Assembly: GCF_002251735.1 (NCBI RefSeq)
Contig: NZ_NOXS01000035.1
Coordinates: 4,814 to 68,813 of the forward strand
Length of the DNA: 64,000 bases
Reading direction: 5' to 3'
Source: Elstera cyanobacteriorum
Lineage (GTDB): Bacteria; Pseudomonadota; Alphaproteobacteria; Elsterales; Elsteraceae
Notes under the pieces: model-generated
Database searches by the model: none
Seen by the model: the letters and a program-made list of their open reading frames with translations, nothing else
What the model was told of the DNA's origin: nothing
In this document: positions 27,350-37,661 of the stretch, one piece after another
How positions within the stretch are numbered: the stretch's first letter is position 1
How the letters are laid out: every line of letters starts with the position of its first letter
Program-made: the position numbers and the translations under genes

Positions 27350-28491
27350 TGGGCCATTACGTCAATCCCGATCCCTTCGATCCCTATGCCATCGACCATA
27401 TTTCGCCGGAACAAGAGCGGATCTATCGGGCGAAACCGTTTCAACTGATGGTCTGGCGCTTTCGCCGCCATAAGCTGGCGGTGATCAGTCTTGCGTTCCT
27501 GCTGTTCGCCTATGCCACCACGCTGATCACGGAGTTTCTGGCCCCTTACGGCCTGACAACGCGGAATATCGATCATATTTTGGCGCCGCCCCAGGGCATT
27601 CACCTGTTCCATGACGGCAAATTTATCGGCCCCTTCACCTATGGGCTCGATTACCGGCTGGATATGGAAAGCCTAACCCGCGTTTATACCCCGAACCCGC
27701 AACGGATCGAAAAGCTGCGGTTTTTCTGCCGGGGCGATTCCTATCGCTTTTGGGGTATGGTCGAGGGATCACTGCATTTCGTCTGCCCGTCTGAAACCGG
27801 CACGCTCTTCTTGCTCGGCACCGATCGGCTGGGGCGCGACATTCTCTCCCGCATTCTCTATGGCGCCCGGATTTCGCTAACGGTCGGGCTGATTGGGATT
27901 TCGATCAGCCTATTCCTCGGGCTGCTGCTCGGCGGCATCGCGGGCTATTACGGCGGCAAGGTCGATTCGGTCATCCAGCGCGTCATCGAAATGCTGCGCA
28001 GCTTCCCGGAGCTGCCGCTGTGGATGACCCTATCGGCGGCCCTGCCGGTGGATTGGAGCCCGCTCGTCATCTATTTCGGTATTACCGTCATCCTTGGACT
28101 GCTCGATTGGACCGGGCTCGCCCGCGCCGTGCGCTCCAAACTGCTGGCTTTGCGCGAAGAGGATTTCTGCACGGCGGCCGAATTAATGGGCGCCAGCCCC
28201 TCCCGCGTCATTCGCCGCCATCTTTTGCCCAATTTCTTGAGCCACATCATCGCATCGGCAACCTTGTCGATCCCTGGGATGATCCTGGGCGAAACCGCGC
28301 TCAGCTTCCTCGGGCTGGGGTTGCGGGCGCCAATTACCTCCTGGGGCGTGCTGTTGGCGGAGGCGCAGAATATCAATGCGGTCGTGCTCTATCCCTGGCT
28401 GCTGTTCCCCGTTGTGCCGGTCGTCCTCGTCGTCCTGGCCTTCAATTTCCTAGGCGACGGGTTACGCGATGCTGCCGATCCGTATTCTTAA
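27349..28491 (+). CDS. peptide ABC importer permease, DppC/YejE type
   Basis: A 380-residue permease. The first helix is 'VISLAFLLFAYATTLITEFL' (residues about 44-63), followed by a long periplasmic insertion of the YejE kind, and the permease core begins at 'LLGTDRLGRDILSRILYG'. The ATPase-contact loop is 'ELMGASPSRVIRRHLLPN'. The ATG at 27349 overlaps the previous TGA; a GTG one codon earlier is possible. Its last 23 bases overlap the start of the cyclase gene, hinting at coupling. Confidence 0.93.
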   Translation: MGHYVNPDPFDPYAIDHISPEQERIYRAKPFQLMVWRFRRHKLAVISLAFLLFAYATTLITEFLAPYGLTTRNIDHILAPPQGIHLFHDGKFIGPFTYGLDYRLDMESLTRVYTPNPQRIEKLRFFCRGDSYRFWGMVEGSLHFVCPSETGTLFLLGTDRLGRDILSRILYGARISLTVGLIGISISLFLGLLLGGIAGYYGGKVDSVIQRVIEMLRSFPELPLWMTLSAALPVDWSPLVIYFGITVILGLLDWTGLARAVRSKLLALREEDFCTAAELMGASPSRVIRRHLLPNFLSHIIASATLSIPGMILGETALSFLGLGLRAPITSWGVLLAEAQNINAVVLYPWLLFPVVPVVLVVLAFNFLGDGLRDAADPYS

Positions 28492-30514
28492 AGCTGCCGG
28501 GCGCGTCGTCGGGCGGCGCCTAAACGGCAAGCTGCCGATCACCTGGCTGCTGGCCGTTGGGTTTACCGGCCTGACCACCCTCGCGGTGGGCATCGTCTTT
28601 TACGTCGGGATTCAAGAAACCCAGCGGATTACGCTGCAATTGCTGGCCGAACGCGGCGGGCAAGCGCTGGCGCAGGTGGTGCGGTCGGTCGATGGTATCC
28701 TCGATCCCGTCCGCCGCCAGATGGCGCTGATGACCGAAAGCGTGGCGGAAGGCCGTATCGACCTGCGCGACCGCGATCAGATTACCGGCCTTTTGGTCGG
28801 CAGCCTTTCGGCCAATCCGCAGATGGTTGGGATCGGTTATGTCACCGCCAATGGTGTCGCCTACCGCGCAACGCGGGGCGAGCGGGAGTTGAAGCGCGTC
28901 GTATTACCCGGCGGCGAAGGGCTGCGCCGCCAATTGCAGGAAATTGCCAAAGCCCGCGCGCCGGAATGGCTCCCGCCCGTCTGGAGCACCATTCTGCAAC
29001 AGACCGTGGTCACGCTGCGCGTTCCGGCCTTTGACGAAAACGATCAGTTTCTGGGCGTGCTGGAAGCGGCGGTCGGCGTCGGCGAAGTGTCGCGCAGTCT
29101 CGCCCAAAGTTCCAGCCTGGGGGAAACCGCCGTGATCCTTTACGATCACGATTGGGTGCTGGCCCACCCCTCCCTCGCTTCCATGACGATGACCGGCTCC
29201 GACACCCGCCCCCTCCCCCGGCTGGAAGAGGTGAACGATCCGGTACTGGCCGCCATCTGGGGCAATGGGACGATGCCGAAAGGCCGGTTCCCAGTTCTGC
29301 TGCGTCAGTTTGACCAGGAAGCGACCCTGCTGACCCTCGAAGCGGGCGACCAAGACTATATTTTCCTGTATCGCGAGATCCGTCGCTACGGCGATAAGCC
29401 ATGGATTTTAGGCTTCTACATTAAAGGCGATGTTGTCGAAGAAGCCTTCGGCGGGCTGGAAATGCTGGCGCGCACGGGGATTTTCGTTCTGTTGGGGTCG
29501 ATCGGCCTATCGCTTGTGCTGGCAAAGCTGATCCGCCGCCCGATCCGCGATTTCGCCCGGGCCAGCGAAACCGTGGAAACCGGCGATCTCGACGCGGTTG
29601 CCCTGCTGCGCCGTAGTCCAGTGCGGGAGTTCGACGAAGGTGCCCGGTCGTTCAATAAAATGGTCGAAGGGTTGCGCGAGCGGCAGAAAATCCGCGATCT
29701 CTTTGGCCGCTTCGTCCCCGCCAATGTTGCCGCCGATTTGCTGCATGACCCAAGCCGCCTGAGCCTCGACGGGGTGCGGCGCGAGGTCAGCGTCATCTTC
29801 ACCGATATTTCCGGCTTCACCACCTTATCGGAAAGCTGGCCGCCCGAAAAAGTGGTGCCGCTGCTGAACAAATACCTCGGCATCGTCTGCGAAATTATTG
29901 CGGAGGAAGGCGGCATCGTCGTCGATTTCATCGGCGATGCGGTCTTCGGCCTGTTCGGCGCGCCGCAGCCGATGACGGACCATGCCGCGACCGCCCTGCG
30001 CGCCGCCCGCCGGATCGACCAAGCAACGCGAAACTTTGCCGAAGCGGTGCAAACCAAGGGGCTGCCCTTCGGCTATACCCGCATCGGTCTCAACTCGGGC
30101 ATGGTCACGGTCGGCAATTTCGGTGCGGCGGACCGGCTGAAATATGGCGCGGCGGGCGATGCGGTAAACACCGCCGCCCGGATTGAAACCGCCAATAAAG
30201 CTTTCGGTACGCTTGTCCTGGCGGGCAATGCCATCGTCGCCCTCACGGGGGATACCGATTGCCGCCCGGTTGGGCGCGTTGCCCTGCGCGGGCGCAGCGA
30301 GCCGGTTGACCTTTGGGAGATTCTGCCGCCCGGTGCCGGGCAAGACCCGTGGATCATTGCCTTCCGGGCCGCCTATGCCGCGCTAATGTCGGGCGACCCG
30401 GCGGCGCGGGAAGCCCTGCGGCATCTGGCCGAAGAACGGCCCGAGGATCAGGTGATCGGCTGGCTGCTCGACGCCAGTGAAACCTCCAGCCGACCGGTTC
30501 TCTACTTAGATTAG
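28469..30514 (+). CDS. membrane-bound class III adenylate/guanylate cyclase with Cache sensor
   Basis: A 681-residue protein. A membrane helix (about 24-48) is followed by a periplasmic double-Cache-like sensor (50-330), a second helix (about 335-355), a HAMP linker, and a class III cyclase domain from about 440. The metal-binding aspartates are in 'VIFTDISGFTTLSE' and 'DFIGDAVFGLFGAP'; the later 'YGAAGDAVNTAARIE' is the transition-state region. It makes cAMP or cGMP in response to an external signal. Its start lies 23 bases inside the peptide permease gene, so expression is tied to peptide uptake; this could link nutrient sensing to cyclic nucleotide output (inference). Confidence 0.92.
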   Translation: MLPIRILKAAGRVVGRRLNGKLPITWLLAVGFTGLTTLAVGIVFYVGIQETQRITLQLLAERGGQALAQVVRSVDGILDPVRRQMALMTESVAEGRIDLRDRDQITGLLVGSLSANPQMVGIGYVTANGVAYRATRGERELKRVVLPGGEGLRRQLQEIAKARAPEWLPPVWSTILQQTVVTLRVPAFDENDQFLGVLEAAVGVGEVSRSLAQSSSLGETAVILYDHDWVLAHPSLASMTMTGSDTRPLPRLEEVNDPVLAAIWGNGTMPKGRFPVLLRQFDQEATLLTLEAGDQDYIFLYREIRRYGDKPWILGFYIKGDVVEEAFGGLEMLARTGIFVLLGSIGLSLVLAKLIRRPIRDFARASETVETGDLDAVALLRRSPVREFDEGARSFNKMVEGLRERQKIRDLFGRFVPANVAADLLHDPSRLSLDGVRREVSVIFTDISGFTTLSESWPPEKVVPLLNKYLGIVCEIIAEEGGIVVDFIGDAVFGLFGAPQPMTDHAATALRAARRIDQATRNFAEAVQTKGLPFGYTRIGLNSGMVTVGNFGAADRLKYGAAGDAVNTAARIETANKAFGTLVLAGNAIVALTGDTDCRPVGRVALRGRSEPVDLWEILPPGAGQDPWIIAFRAAYAALMSGDPAAREALRHLAEERPEDQVIGWLLDASETSSRPVLYLD

Positions 30515-30515
30515 C

Positions 30516-31088
30516 TCAGCGCGCCAGATAAAGCTGCCAGCGCGTCCCCTTGCCCAAGGTCGTCAGGCGGCAATGGTCGAGCAAGTCCCACTCAGGGCCG
30601 GTGAATAGACCATGCACCGCGTCCAAGGTAGTCTTAGCCCCGCCGCTATCCTTGACGTAAAGCGAGACGATCATGACCCCACCGGGGTTCAGCGCCGCCC
30701 GATAACGGTTGATTTCCGCCACGGGATCGGGCGTGAAAAAGAGGACTTCGTTGAACAGGATCGCGTCGAACGTGCCTTCGGGCTCATAGGTCGCGAGATC
30801 GGCGCAGCGCGTGACGCCGCCGGGCGGCAGCCCCTGGAACCGATCAAGCGCCGTCTGTGCCAGATCGACGCCGACATAACCCGACAGCCAATCCGGGTGG
30901 AGATACTGCATCAGCACCCCATCGCCGCAGCCAACATCGAGCAAGCGGTAGGGGCGCTTTGCCTGCATCAGATAGGCGGCGATGGCACCATAGCGCGGGG
31001 CCTCCCGCAGCTTATGCAGAAAATCCCACCGACCATCCTGATATTCCTGTTCCCACCGCTGCGCTTCGCTCATGCTGATCGCTCTCAT
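30516..31088 (-). CDS. SAM-dependent methyltransferase
   Basis: A 190-residue class I methyltransferase. The SAM-binding motif I is 'YRLLDVGCGDGVLMQYL' near residue 50, motif II 'VGVDLAQTAL', and the post-motif 'FDAILFNEVLFFTPDP' matches small metabolite methyltransferases of the Methyltransf_11/23 type. The substrate is unknown. It converges with the cyclase gene, with one base between the stops. The start could be the ATG at 31088 or the one at 31073. Confidence 0.85.
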   Translation of the reverse strand: MRAISMSEAQRWEQEYQDGRWDFLHKLREAPRYGAIAAYLMQAKRPYRLLDVGCGDGVLMQYLHPDWLSGYVGVDLAQTALDRFQGLPPGGVTRCADLATYEPEGTFDAILFNEVLFFTPDPVAEINRYRAALNPGGVMIVSLYVKDSGGAKTTLDAVHGLFTGPEWDLLDHCRLTTLGKGTRWQLYLAR

Positions 31089-31227
31089 CCATCGTTAGGG
31101 CGGCGAGCATAGGCGACACCCGCCCCGTGCGGGAAGCCCACTTTACGCCGCGGTTGTTGCTTGCCCTATCGAAACCCCGTCCCGTCCCGATTGTTTCATC
31201 ACCCGAATGATCACCCAGCGCAGCTAA

Positions 31228-31686
31228 TCATTCCCGGTGATAGGGATGCCCGGCCAGGATCGAATGCGCCCGGTAAATTTGTTCGGCCAGCAGCACCCGT
31301 ACCAACATATGTGGCCAAGTAAGCGCGCTGAGGCTGAGCTTGTAATCCGCCCGCGCCAGCAGCGCTGGGTCATGCCCATCGGCCCCGCCAATCGCAAACG
31401 CCAGATTGGCCGTACCGGTATCGCGCCAGCGCCCCACCTGCTCGGCAAAGGCTTGGCTGGTCAGGCTCTTGCCTCTTTCGTCGAGCGCCACCAACGTCGC
31501 GCCCTGGGGCAGCGCAGCGAGAAGAAGCTGGCCCTCGCGCGCTTTGAGGTCTGCGGACGGCAGTGCCCGCTTCTCCTCCACCTCGATCACCGTCAGGGCC
31601 GGGCGCAGGCGGTTGCCATAGTCGGCGACCAAGGATTTGATCGCCGCATCCTTGCAGCGTCCGACCGCCAGCAGGTGAACGCGCAT
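31228..31686 (-). CDS. rlmH: 23S rRNA pseudouridine-1915 N3-methyltransferase
   Basis: A 152-residue SPOUT-class enzyme that methylates pseudouridine 1915 in helix 69 of 23S rRNA. The knot motif is 'LAFAIGGADGHDPALLARAD', and the C-terminus 'LAEQIYRAHSILAGHPYHRE' is diagnostic. The ATG at 31686 lies just after the rsfS stop. It is the last gene of the obgE-proB-proA-nadD-rsfS-rlmH series. Confidence 0.96.
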   Translation of the reverse strand: MRVHLLAVGRCKDAAIKSLVADYGNRLRPALTVIEVEEKRALPSADLKAREGQLLLAALPQGATLVALDERGKSLTSQAFAEQVGRWRDTGTANLAFAIGGADGHDPALLARADYKLSLSALTWPHMLVRVLLAEQIYRAHSILAGHPYHRE

Positions 31687-31690
31687 GGGG

Positions 31691-32179
31691 TTAGAATTTG
31701 GGGCTTTCGCCCGCCTCTTCATCCCAATCTTCTTCAGCTTCTTCGTCGGTCAGGCTTTCGGAATCGACCGAATAGCCCCCGACCAGCAGATCGGGCGGCA
31801 GTTCGACGCCCCACATCTTTTCGAGATTGTAGAAGCTGCGCACTTCCGGACGGAAGATATGGACGATGATGTCTTTGGCATCGACCAGCACCCAATCGGC
31901 GCGCGGCAGGCCTTCGACCGTCAGGCCCTTTGCCCCGGCTTCCTTCAGCTTTTCCGCCAGATTCTGGGTGAGCGCCGCCACCTGACGGCCCGACCGGCCC
32001 GAGGCGATGATCATATAGTCGGCGATGCTGGTCTTGCCGATCAGCGGAATCACGACGATCCCTTCCGCCTTGCCGTCATCAAGCGAGGCTTTCGCCACTT
32101 CGACGAGCTGTTCGACCAGCGCCGTGCTGGTGGTTTCCGGGGTCGGGGTAGGCGTGTTCGGGGTCGTCGGGGCAGTAAT
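31691..32179 (-). CDS. rsfS: ribosome silencing factor, probable ATT start
   Basis: RsfS binds ribosomal protein uL14 and blocks subunit joining in starvation. The core reads 'LDDGKAEGIVVIPLIGKTSI' and 'ADYMIIASGRSGRQVAAL', followed by 'PRADWVLVDAKDIIVHIF'. A GTG at 32098 would cut off part of the first helix and has no ribosome site. A perfect GGAGG at 32188-32192 sits eight bases before an in-frame ATT at 32179, giving 162 residues and an N-terminal extension ending 'TALVEQLVEVAKASLDD' that resembles homologues. The ATT start is therefore preferred. It follows the nadD stop by 15 bases. The acidic C-terminus ('DEEAEEDWDEEAGE') is longer than in enterobacteria. Confidence 0.9.
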   Translation of the reverse strand: MTAPTTPNTPTPTPETTSTALVEQLVEVAKASLDDGKAEGIVVIPLIGKTSIADYMIIASGRSGRQVAALTQNLAEKLKEAGAKGLTVEGLPRADWVLVDAKDIIVHIFRPEVRSFYNLEKMWGVELPPDLLVGGYSVDSESLTDEEAEEDWDEEAGESPKF

Positions 32180-32194
32180 GGGAGAATCCTCCGG

Positions 32195-32854
32195 TTAGGC
32201 GTTATCAGCAACGAAACCCGACTGGGCCGCCGCGCGAATCGCGGTGGCCGAGGCCGGGTGAAGACGGATCCGCAGAAAGACCCAGGCGGGGCGCCGGTGC
32301 CGCGCCAAAGTTCGGCTAGCAGCATCAGGCAGGCGCGCGGCGCGGAATTTCTGCGCGGCCCGTCCCGTCAAGGCGGCGCCAGAATAGGGCGCACGGGCGA
32401 AAACCGCAACAGCGGCTCGGGCATAGAGGCTCTGCCACGCGCGCCAGCGGGAAATCTGGCCAAGATTATCGGCCCCCATCAGCCAAACGAAACGCAGGTG
32501 CGGAAAAAGCCGGGTCAACTGCCGCAGGGTTTCGGCGCTATAGACGGTGCCGAGATCGCTCTCCACCGCCGTCGCCACCATGCGCGGATGATCCGCCATA
32601 CGCGCCGCCGAAGCGAGCCGGGCGGCCAGCGGCGCCATTTCGGCGGTCGATTTCAACGGGTTTTGCGGCGATACCAGCCACCAGACCCAATCGACCCCCA
32701 AACGGCGCAAGGCTTCCTCGGCAATATGCCGATGCCCGGCATGGGCGGGGTTGAAGGACCCGCCGAGCAAACCGACCGTTTGCCCGCGGCTCCCCCGAAA
32801 CCGCCCAAGCGGACGCAGCGCCGCCTTATCCGGCGCGAACCGTGCCATTCCCAC
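32195..32854 (-). CDS. nadD: nicotinate-nucleotide adenylyltransferase
   Basis: A 219-residue enzyme of NAD synthesis that adenylates nicotinate mononucleotide. The nucleotidyltransferase motif is '[20 protein letters not shown]', with '[11 protein letters not shown]' and '[16 protein letters not shown]' as the other family marks. The usual C-terminal 'ISSTxIR' motif is degenerate, '[12 protein letters not shown]'. Its start overlaps the proA end by 29 bases. Confidence 0.94.
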   Translation of the reverse strand: MGMARFAPDKAALRPLGRFRGSRGQTVGLLGGSFNPAHAGHRHIAEEALRRLGVDWVWWLVSPQNPLKSTAEMAPLAARLASAARMADHPRMVATAVESDLGTVYSAETLRQLTRLFPHLRFVWLMGADNLGQISRWRAWQSLYARAAVAVFARAPYSGAALTGRAAQKFRAARLPDAASRTLARHRRPAWVFLRIRLHPASATAIRAAAQSGFVADNA

Positions 32855-34088
32855 GCACGAGATATTTGATGGACGTTAGATGCTGTGCCCCCACGGGGCC
32901 GCGCACGTGCAGCTTGCCAGTGGAAATACCGATTTCCGCCCCGAAGCCAAACTCGCCGCCGTCGGCAAACTGCGTCGAGGCGTTATGCAGCACAATGGCG
33001 CTGTCGATGCCGTTCAGGAAGGTTTCCGCCGCCGCCGCATCTTCCGTAACGATGGCTTCGGTATGGTGGGAGCCGTAGCGGTTGATATGCGCAACCGCCT
33101 CGCCAACGCCGTGAACGACCTTCGCGGAGACGATGGCCTCCAGATACTCCGTTCCCCAATCTTCCTCCGTCGCCGGAAGAATGCGCGCATCCAACGCCTG
33201 AAGGGCAGCATCGCCGCGCACTTCGCAGCCCGCATCCAGCAGGTCTTTCAGAACCGGCGCTGCCAGGGTCGGCACGGTTTCGGCATCAAACAGCAGGCTT
33301 TCCGTTGCGCCGCAGACGCCCGTGCGGCGCAGCTTGGCGTTCAGCACCAGCTTGCGCGCCTTCTCCAGGTCAGCGGCGGCATGGATGTAGGTATGGCAGT
33401 TGCCGTCGAGATGTTTCAGCACCGGCACGCGCGATTCCGCCGCCACCCGCGCGATCAAGGATTTACCGCCGCGCGGGATGACGACATCGAGCGTTTCGGT
33501 CATCGTCAGCAGCACGCCGACCGCCGCCCGGTCCGGCGTCGGCACGGCCTGCACCGCATCTTCCGGCAGCCCGGCTTGCTTCAAACCGGCCCGCAGCGCC
33601 GTCAGAATTGCGCCCGAGGAGGCAAAACTATCCGACCCGCCGCGCAGGATGACGGCATTGCCCGACTTCACGCACAGCGCCCCGGCATCTGCCGTCACAT
33701 TCGGGCGCGACTCATAGATGATCCCGATCACCCCCAGCGGCACGCGCACTTTTTGGAACTGCAAACCGTTGGGCTGCTGCCATTCCTCCAGAACCGTGCC
33801 CAGCGGATCGGGCAGCGCCGCAATCTCATCCAGCCCCTTGGCCACGCCTTCCAGCCGCTCGGGCGTCAGTTTCAGCCGGTCGCGCAGGGCCGACGATAGA
33901 TCAGCCGCCCGCGCCATATCCGCGTCATTCGCCGTCAGGATCGCCGGGGCCGCCGCGCGCAGCGCTGCGGCCATCGCCGACACGGCTGCCGCCCGCTGCG
34001 CGCCACTGGTCTGAGCCAAAACCGCCGCCGCCGCTGTCGCCCGCGCGCCAAGTTCCGCCATCTGGGTTGCGAGATCGGGCTGGTCCAT
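32826..34088 (-). CDS. proA: gamma-glutamyl phosphate reductase
   Basis: A 420-residue aldehyde-dehydrogenase-fold enzyme of proline synthesis. The catalytic cysteine lies in '[14 protein letters not shown]', and '[16 protein letters not shown]' plus '[13 protein letters not shown]' are characteristic. It reduces glutamyl-5-phosphate to the semialdehyde using NADPH. It is separated from proB by 176 bases full of hairpins, and overlaps nadD at its end. Confidence 0.96.
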   Translation of the reverse strand: MDQPDLATQMAELGARATAAAAVLAQTSGAQRAAAVSAMAAALRAAAPAILTANDADMARAADLSSALRDRLKLTPERLEGVAKGLDEIAALPDPLGTVLEEWQQPNGLQFQKVRVPLGVIGIIYESRPNVTADAGALCVKSGNAVILRGGSDSFASSGAILTALRAGLKQAGLPEDAVQAVPTPDRAAVGVLLTMTETLDVVIPRGGKSLIARVAAESRVPVLKHLDGNCHTYIHAAADLEKARKLVLNAKLRRTGVCGATESLLFDAETVPTLAAPVLKDLLDAGCEVRGDAALQALDARILPATEEDWGTEYLEAIVSAKVVHGVGEAVAHINRYGSHHTEAIVTEDAAAAETFLNGIDSAIVLHNASTQFADGGEFGFGAEIGISTGKLHVRGPVGAQHLTSIKYLVRGNGTVRAG

Positions 34089-34117
34089 GATGCCGCGTTT
34101 CCTCTTCTTCTTGCGAG

Positions 34118-34261
34118 GTTAGGGCTTTGCCCTAACAACCCAGCCAAGGGGCTTACCCCTTGGCAATCCTTTTAAGTTTTTGTCCCTTCCCGTTTTCTTT
34201 GTCAGAAAATGGGATTCTCAAGGGACACGTCCCTTGAGCGGGGCGTCGGGGGCGGCGCCCC
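34118..34261. repeat. run of four hairpins (REP/BIME-like) between proB and proA
   Basis: Four inverted repeats follow each other: GTTAGGGC/GCCCTAAC with a 3-base loop (34118-34136), GCCAAGGGG/CCCCTTGGC with a 4-base loop (34143-34164), CTCAAGGGAC/GTCCCTTGAG with a 2-base loop (34217-34238), and GGGGCG/CGCCCC (34240-34261). The second and third share an AAGGG/CCCTT core. This resembles repetitive extragenic palindrome clusters and could affect mRNA stability or partial termination between proB and proA. It is the only thing seen in this intergenic stretch. Confidence 0.75.
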
Positions 34262-34264
34262 TGA

Positions 34265-35416
34265 CTACTCCTCGCCCGCCCGCTCCATCACCAGATCGTC
34301 GCGGTGGATCATCTCGTCACGCCCACGATACCCCAGCAAGGCTTCGATCTCGCCGCTACGGCGCCCGGAGATGCGGGCGGCATCGGCGCTGTCGTAGGCA
34401 ATCAGCCCCCGCGCCAGAGTCTGGCCCGTCGGGCCTTGCACCACCACGAGATCACCGCGCTCGAAGCTGCCCGCGATCTGCCGCACCCCGGCGGGGAGCA
34501 GGCTTTTTCCGGCGCGCAGAGCGTCGGCCGCCCCGGCATCGACGGTCACGGTTCCGGCGGGTTTGACCGAGGCGGCGATCCAGCGCTTGCGGGCCGTTAG
34601 CGGTTCGGCTTGCGGCAGAAACCAGGTGCACCGCGCGCCATTCAGAAGGGTGGTCAGCGGGTTCAGCGGCTTGCCCAAGGCAATCGCCATCCGCGCTCCC
34701 GCCGACAGGGCGACGCGCGCGGCTTGCAGCTTCGTCACCATCCCACCAGAAGAGAAACCGGGCAGCGCCTCCCCCGCCATTGCCAGGATTTCCGGCGTCA
34801 GGGTGCGCACTTCCGGCAGATGCTGTGCGTCGGGGGTTACGCGCGGGTCGGCGGTATAAAGGCCGTCGATATCCGACAGCAGCACAAGCGTATCGGCACT
34901 GGCCATCTGCGCCACGCGCGCCGCCAAGCGGTCGTTATCGCCGAAGCGAATTTCCGCTGTGGTGATCGTGTCGTTCTCGTTGATGATCGGCACCGCGCCC
35001 AGGGCGAGCAGCGCGTTCAGCGTGGCGCGGCCATTCAGATGACGGCGGCGTTCCTCGGTATCTTCGAGGGTCAACAACACTTGCGAGGCGGTCAACCCGT
35101 GGCGGGCCAGCGCTTCCTGATAGGCGTGAGCGAGGCGGATTTGCCCGGTCGCAGCCGCCGCTTGCTTTTCTTCGAGCAGCAGCGCCTTCCCGAGTAAGCC
35201 AAGCGAGCCGCGCCCGAGGGCAACCGCGCCGGAGGTGACGATAATCACCTGCATGCCCTGCGCCCGCAGCGCCGCCACATCGTCGGCAAGGGCATTCAGC
35301 CACTCGCGCCGCAGCGCACCAGTTTCACCATCGACCAAGAGGGCCGAGCCGATCTTCACCACAAGCCGCCGGGCCGTGGCCAAAGTGTGCGTTTGCAGGG
35401 GGGCGACGGCGGTCAT
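34265..35416 (-). CDS. proB: glutamate 5-kinase
   Basis: A 383-residue enzyme that phosphorylates glutamate, the first step of proline synthesis. An amino-acid-kinase domain ('[15 protein letters not shown]', '[14 protein letters not shown]', '[18 protein letters not shown]') is followed by a C-terminal PUA domain ('[19 protein letters not shown]'). Proline normally feeds back on this kinase. It starts nine bases after the obgE stop. Confidence 0.96.
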   Translation of the reverse strand: MTAVAPLQTHTLATARRLVVKIGSALLVDGETGALRREWLNALADDVAALRAQGMQVIIVTSGAVALGRGSLGLLGKALLLEEKQAAAATGQIRLAHAYQEALARHGLTASQVLLTLEDTEERRRHLNGRATLNALLALGAVPIINENDTITTAEIRFGDNDRLAARVAQMASADTLVLLSDIDGLYTADPRVTPDAQHLPEVRTLTPEILAMAGEALPGFSSGGMVTKLQAARVALSAGARMAIALGKPLNPLTTLLNGARCTWFLPQAEPLTARKRWIAASVKPAGTVTVDAGAADALRAGKSLLPAGVRQIAGSFERGDLVVVQGPTGQTLARGLIAYDSADAARISGRRSGEIEALLGYRGRDEMIHRDDLVMERAGEE

Positions 35417-35425
35417 GGTAAAGCC

Positions 35426-36481
<1,056 letters not shown>

Positions 36482-36511
36482 CTAGGAGCAGTCTGCATCG
36501 CCCCAAAACGC

Positions 36512-36542
36512 AAAGGGGGAATGGTAACCCATTCCCCCTTTT
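36512..36542 (-). terminator. Rho-independent terminator after rpmA
   Basis: A 13-bp stem AAAGGGGGAATGG / CCATTCCCCCTTT with a 4-base loop lies between rpmA and obgE and is flanked by T-rich sequence on the minus strand. It should end the rplU-rpmA transcript, so obgE probably has its own promoter or depends on partial read-through. Confidence 0.8.
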
Positions 36543-36601
36543 ATCAGCTTGCTCTCACCGCGCGGCAGGCCGGGGGAGAGAAAGGCCGTACCCGCGCGTC
36601 G

Positions 36602-36880
36602 TTACGCCGCCACCGGGGCGGTTTCGATTTCCGGCTGTTCGATGTACACGGTCGTGCCGAGCGAGTTCTTGTGGAACCGCACGATGCCTTCGACCAGCGC
36701 GAACAGGGTATGGTCCTTACCGATACCGATATGCTTGCCCGGCTTGTACTTGGTGCCGCGCTGACGGACGATGATGTTGCCCGGAATGGCGACTTCGCCC
36801 CCGAACTTCTTCACGCCCAGACGACGACCGGCGCTATCGCGACCGTTGCGGGAGCTACCGCCTGCTTTTTTATGGGCCAT
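36602..36880 (-). CDS. rpmA: 50S ribosomal protein L27
   Basis: A 92-residue protein beginning '[20 protein letters not shown]', the conserved L27 N-terminus that reaches the peptidyl-transferase centre, with '[19 protein letters not shown]' in the middle. There is no cleavable N-terminal extension as in Firmicutes. It follows rplU by about 31 bases on the same transcript. Confidence 0.98.
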   Translation of the reverse strand: MAHKKAGGSSRNGRDSAGRRLGVKKFGGEVAIPGNIIVRQRGTKYKPGKHIGIGKDHTLFALVEGIVRFHKNSLGTTVYIEQPEIETAPVAA

Positions 36881-36911
36881 TTCGTATGACTCCTCTAACC
36901 TGATCTGTCGC

Positions 36912-37223
36912 TTAGAGCGCCGGCAGCGCCGTGATCTTCAGAACCGTCAGGTCCTGACGATGGCCGTTCTTACGGCGCGAATTCTGGCGGCGACGCTTCT
37001 TGAAGATGATGACCTTCGGGCCACGCGCTTGCTTCACGACTTCCGCCGTAACGGTCTTGCCGGTCAAGGCATCGCCGAGCGCCAGCGTATCGCCATTGGC
37101 GACCAGCAGCACCTTGTCGAGCGTGACGGTTTCGCCAGCCGCAGCCTCGATCTTTTCGACCGTAATAACATCGTCTTGGGCGACGCGGTATTGCTTACCG
37201 CCGGTTTGAATGACTGCGTACAT
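36912..37223 (-). CDS. rplU: 50S ribosomal protein L21
   Basis: A 103-residue protein beginning '[18 protein letters not shown]', with the basic RNA-binding segment '[20 protein letters not shown]' typical of L21. It is first in the rplU-rpmA operon and has a clear promoter 60-90 bases upstream. Confidence 0.98.
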   Translation of the reverse strand: MYAVIQTGGKQYRVAQDDVITVEKIEAAAGETVTLDKVLLVANGDTLALGDALTGKTVTAEVVKQARGPKVIIFKKRRRQNSRRKNGHRQDLTVLKITALPAL

Positions 37224-37284
37224 GGCTCTCTAACTCAACCGCAATAGAAACGCTGGACGCAACCGCGCCCGCCGGAGAACGCGC

Positions 37285-37312
37285 ACTCTACCCATGCGCC
37301 CCGCCCCGTCAA
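37285..37312 (-). promoter_or_regulatory. sigma-70-type promoter of rplU-rpmA
   Basis: On the minus strand TTGACG (37307-37312) and TAGAGT (37285-37290) are separated by 16 bases, a good match to the alphaproteobacterial housekeeping consensus. Transcription would start near 37278, giving a leader of about 55 bases before the rplU ATG. Confidence 0.65.
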
Positions 37313-37399
37313 GCAAAAAACGACTCTATTCCTAAGGGTCCGCTGCAAGGGCCGGGGGCAGCAAAATCATGGCACTCCCGCGCCCCCGAAAAAACCCTC

Positions 37400-37428
37400 T
37401 TGCACGCCCCCGCCGTTCCCGCTAATCA
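37400..37428 (+). promoter_or_regulatory. candidate promoter of tRNA-Ser
   Basis: TTGCAC (37400-37405) and TAATCA (37423-37428) are spaced 17 bases apart, with the tRNA beginning about 50 bases downstream of the -10 element. The match is moderate; position and spacing favour it. Confidence 0.45.
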
Positions 37429-37477
37429 TCCGCGCCACAACACGCGCTTCCCATCTGCCAGGGATGTAGCGTCATGC

Positions 37478-37567
37478 GGATGGGTGGCAGAGCGGTTGAT
37501 TGCACCGCACTCGAAATGCGGCATACCTTCACGGGTATCGGGGGTTCAAATCCCTCCCCATCCGCCA
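37478..37567 (+). tRNA. tRNA-Ser (anticodon CGA)
   Basis: A 90-base tRNA including an encoded CCA. The acceptor stem pairs GGATGGG with CCCATCC, followed by discriminator G and CCA. The anticodon stem CCGCA/TGCGG encloses loop CTCGAAA with anticodon CGA at 37512-37514. The long variable arm (CATACC...GGTATC) and the T-loop GTTCAAATC are as expected for class II serine tRNA. It reads UCG codons. Confidence 0.96.
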
Positions 37568-37661
37568 CTTACCTAAAATACAAAATCAGCGATGCCATAG
37601 TAAGGCCACAGGCTTGCCAATAGGCTATTATCCCGAGTGGCTTGGGATGAGATAGTACCTG

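Noticed and set aside
37478-37660. tRNA-Ser as an integration site for a mobile element
   Set aside because: No integrase gene or repeated 3' tRNA fragment is visible downstream.
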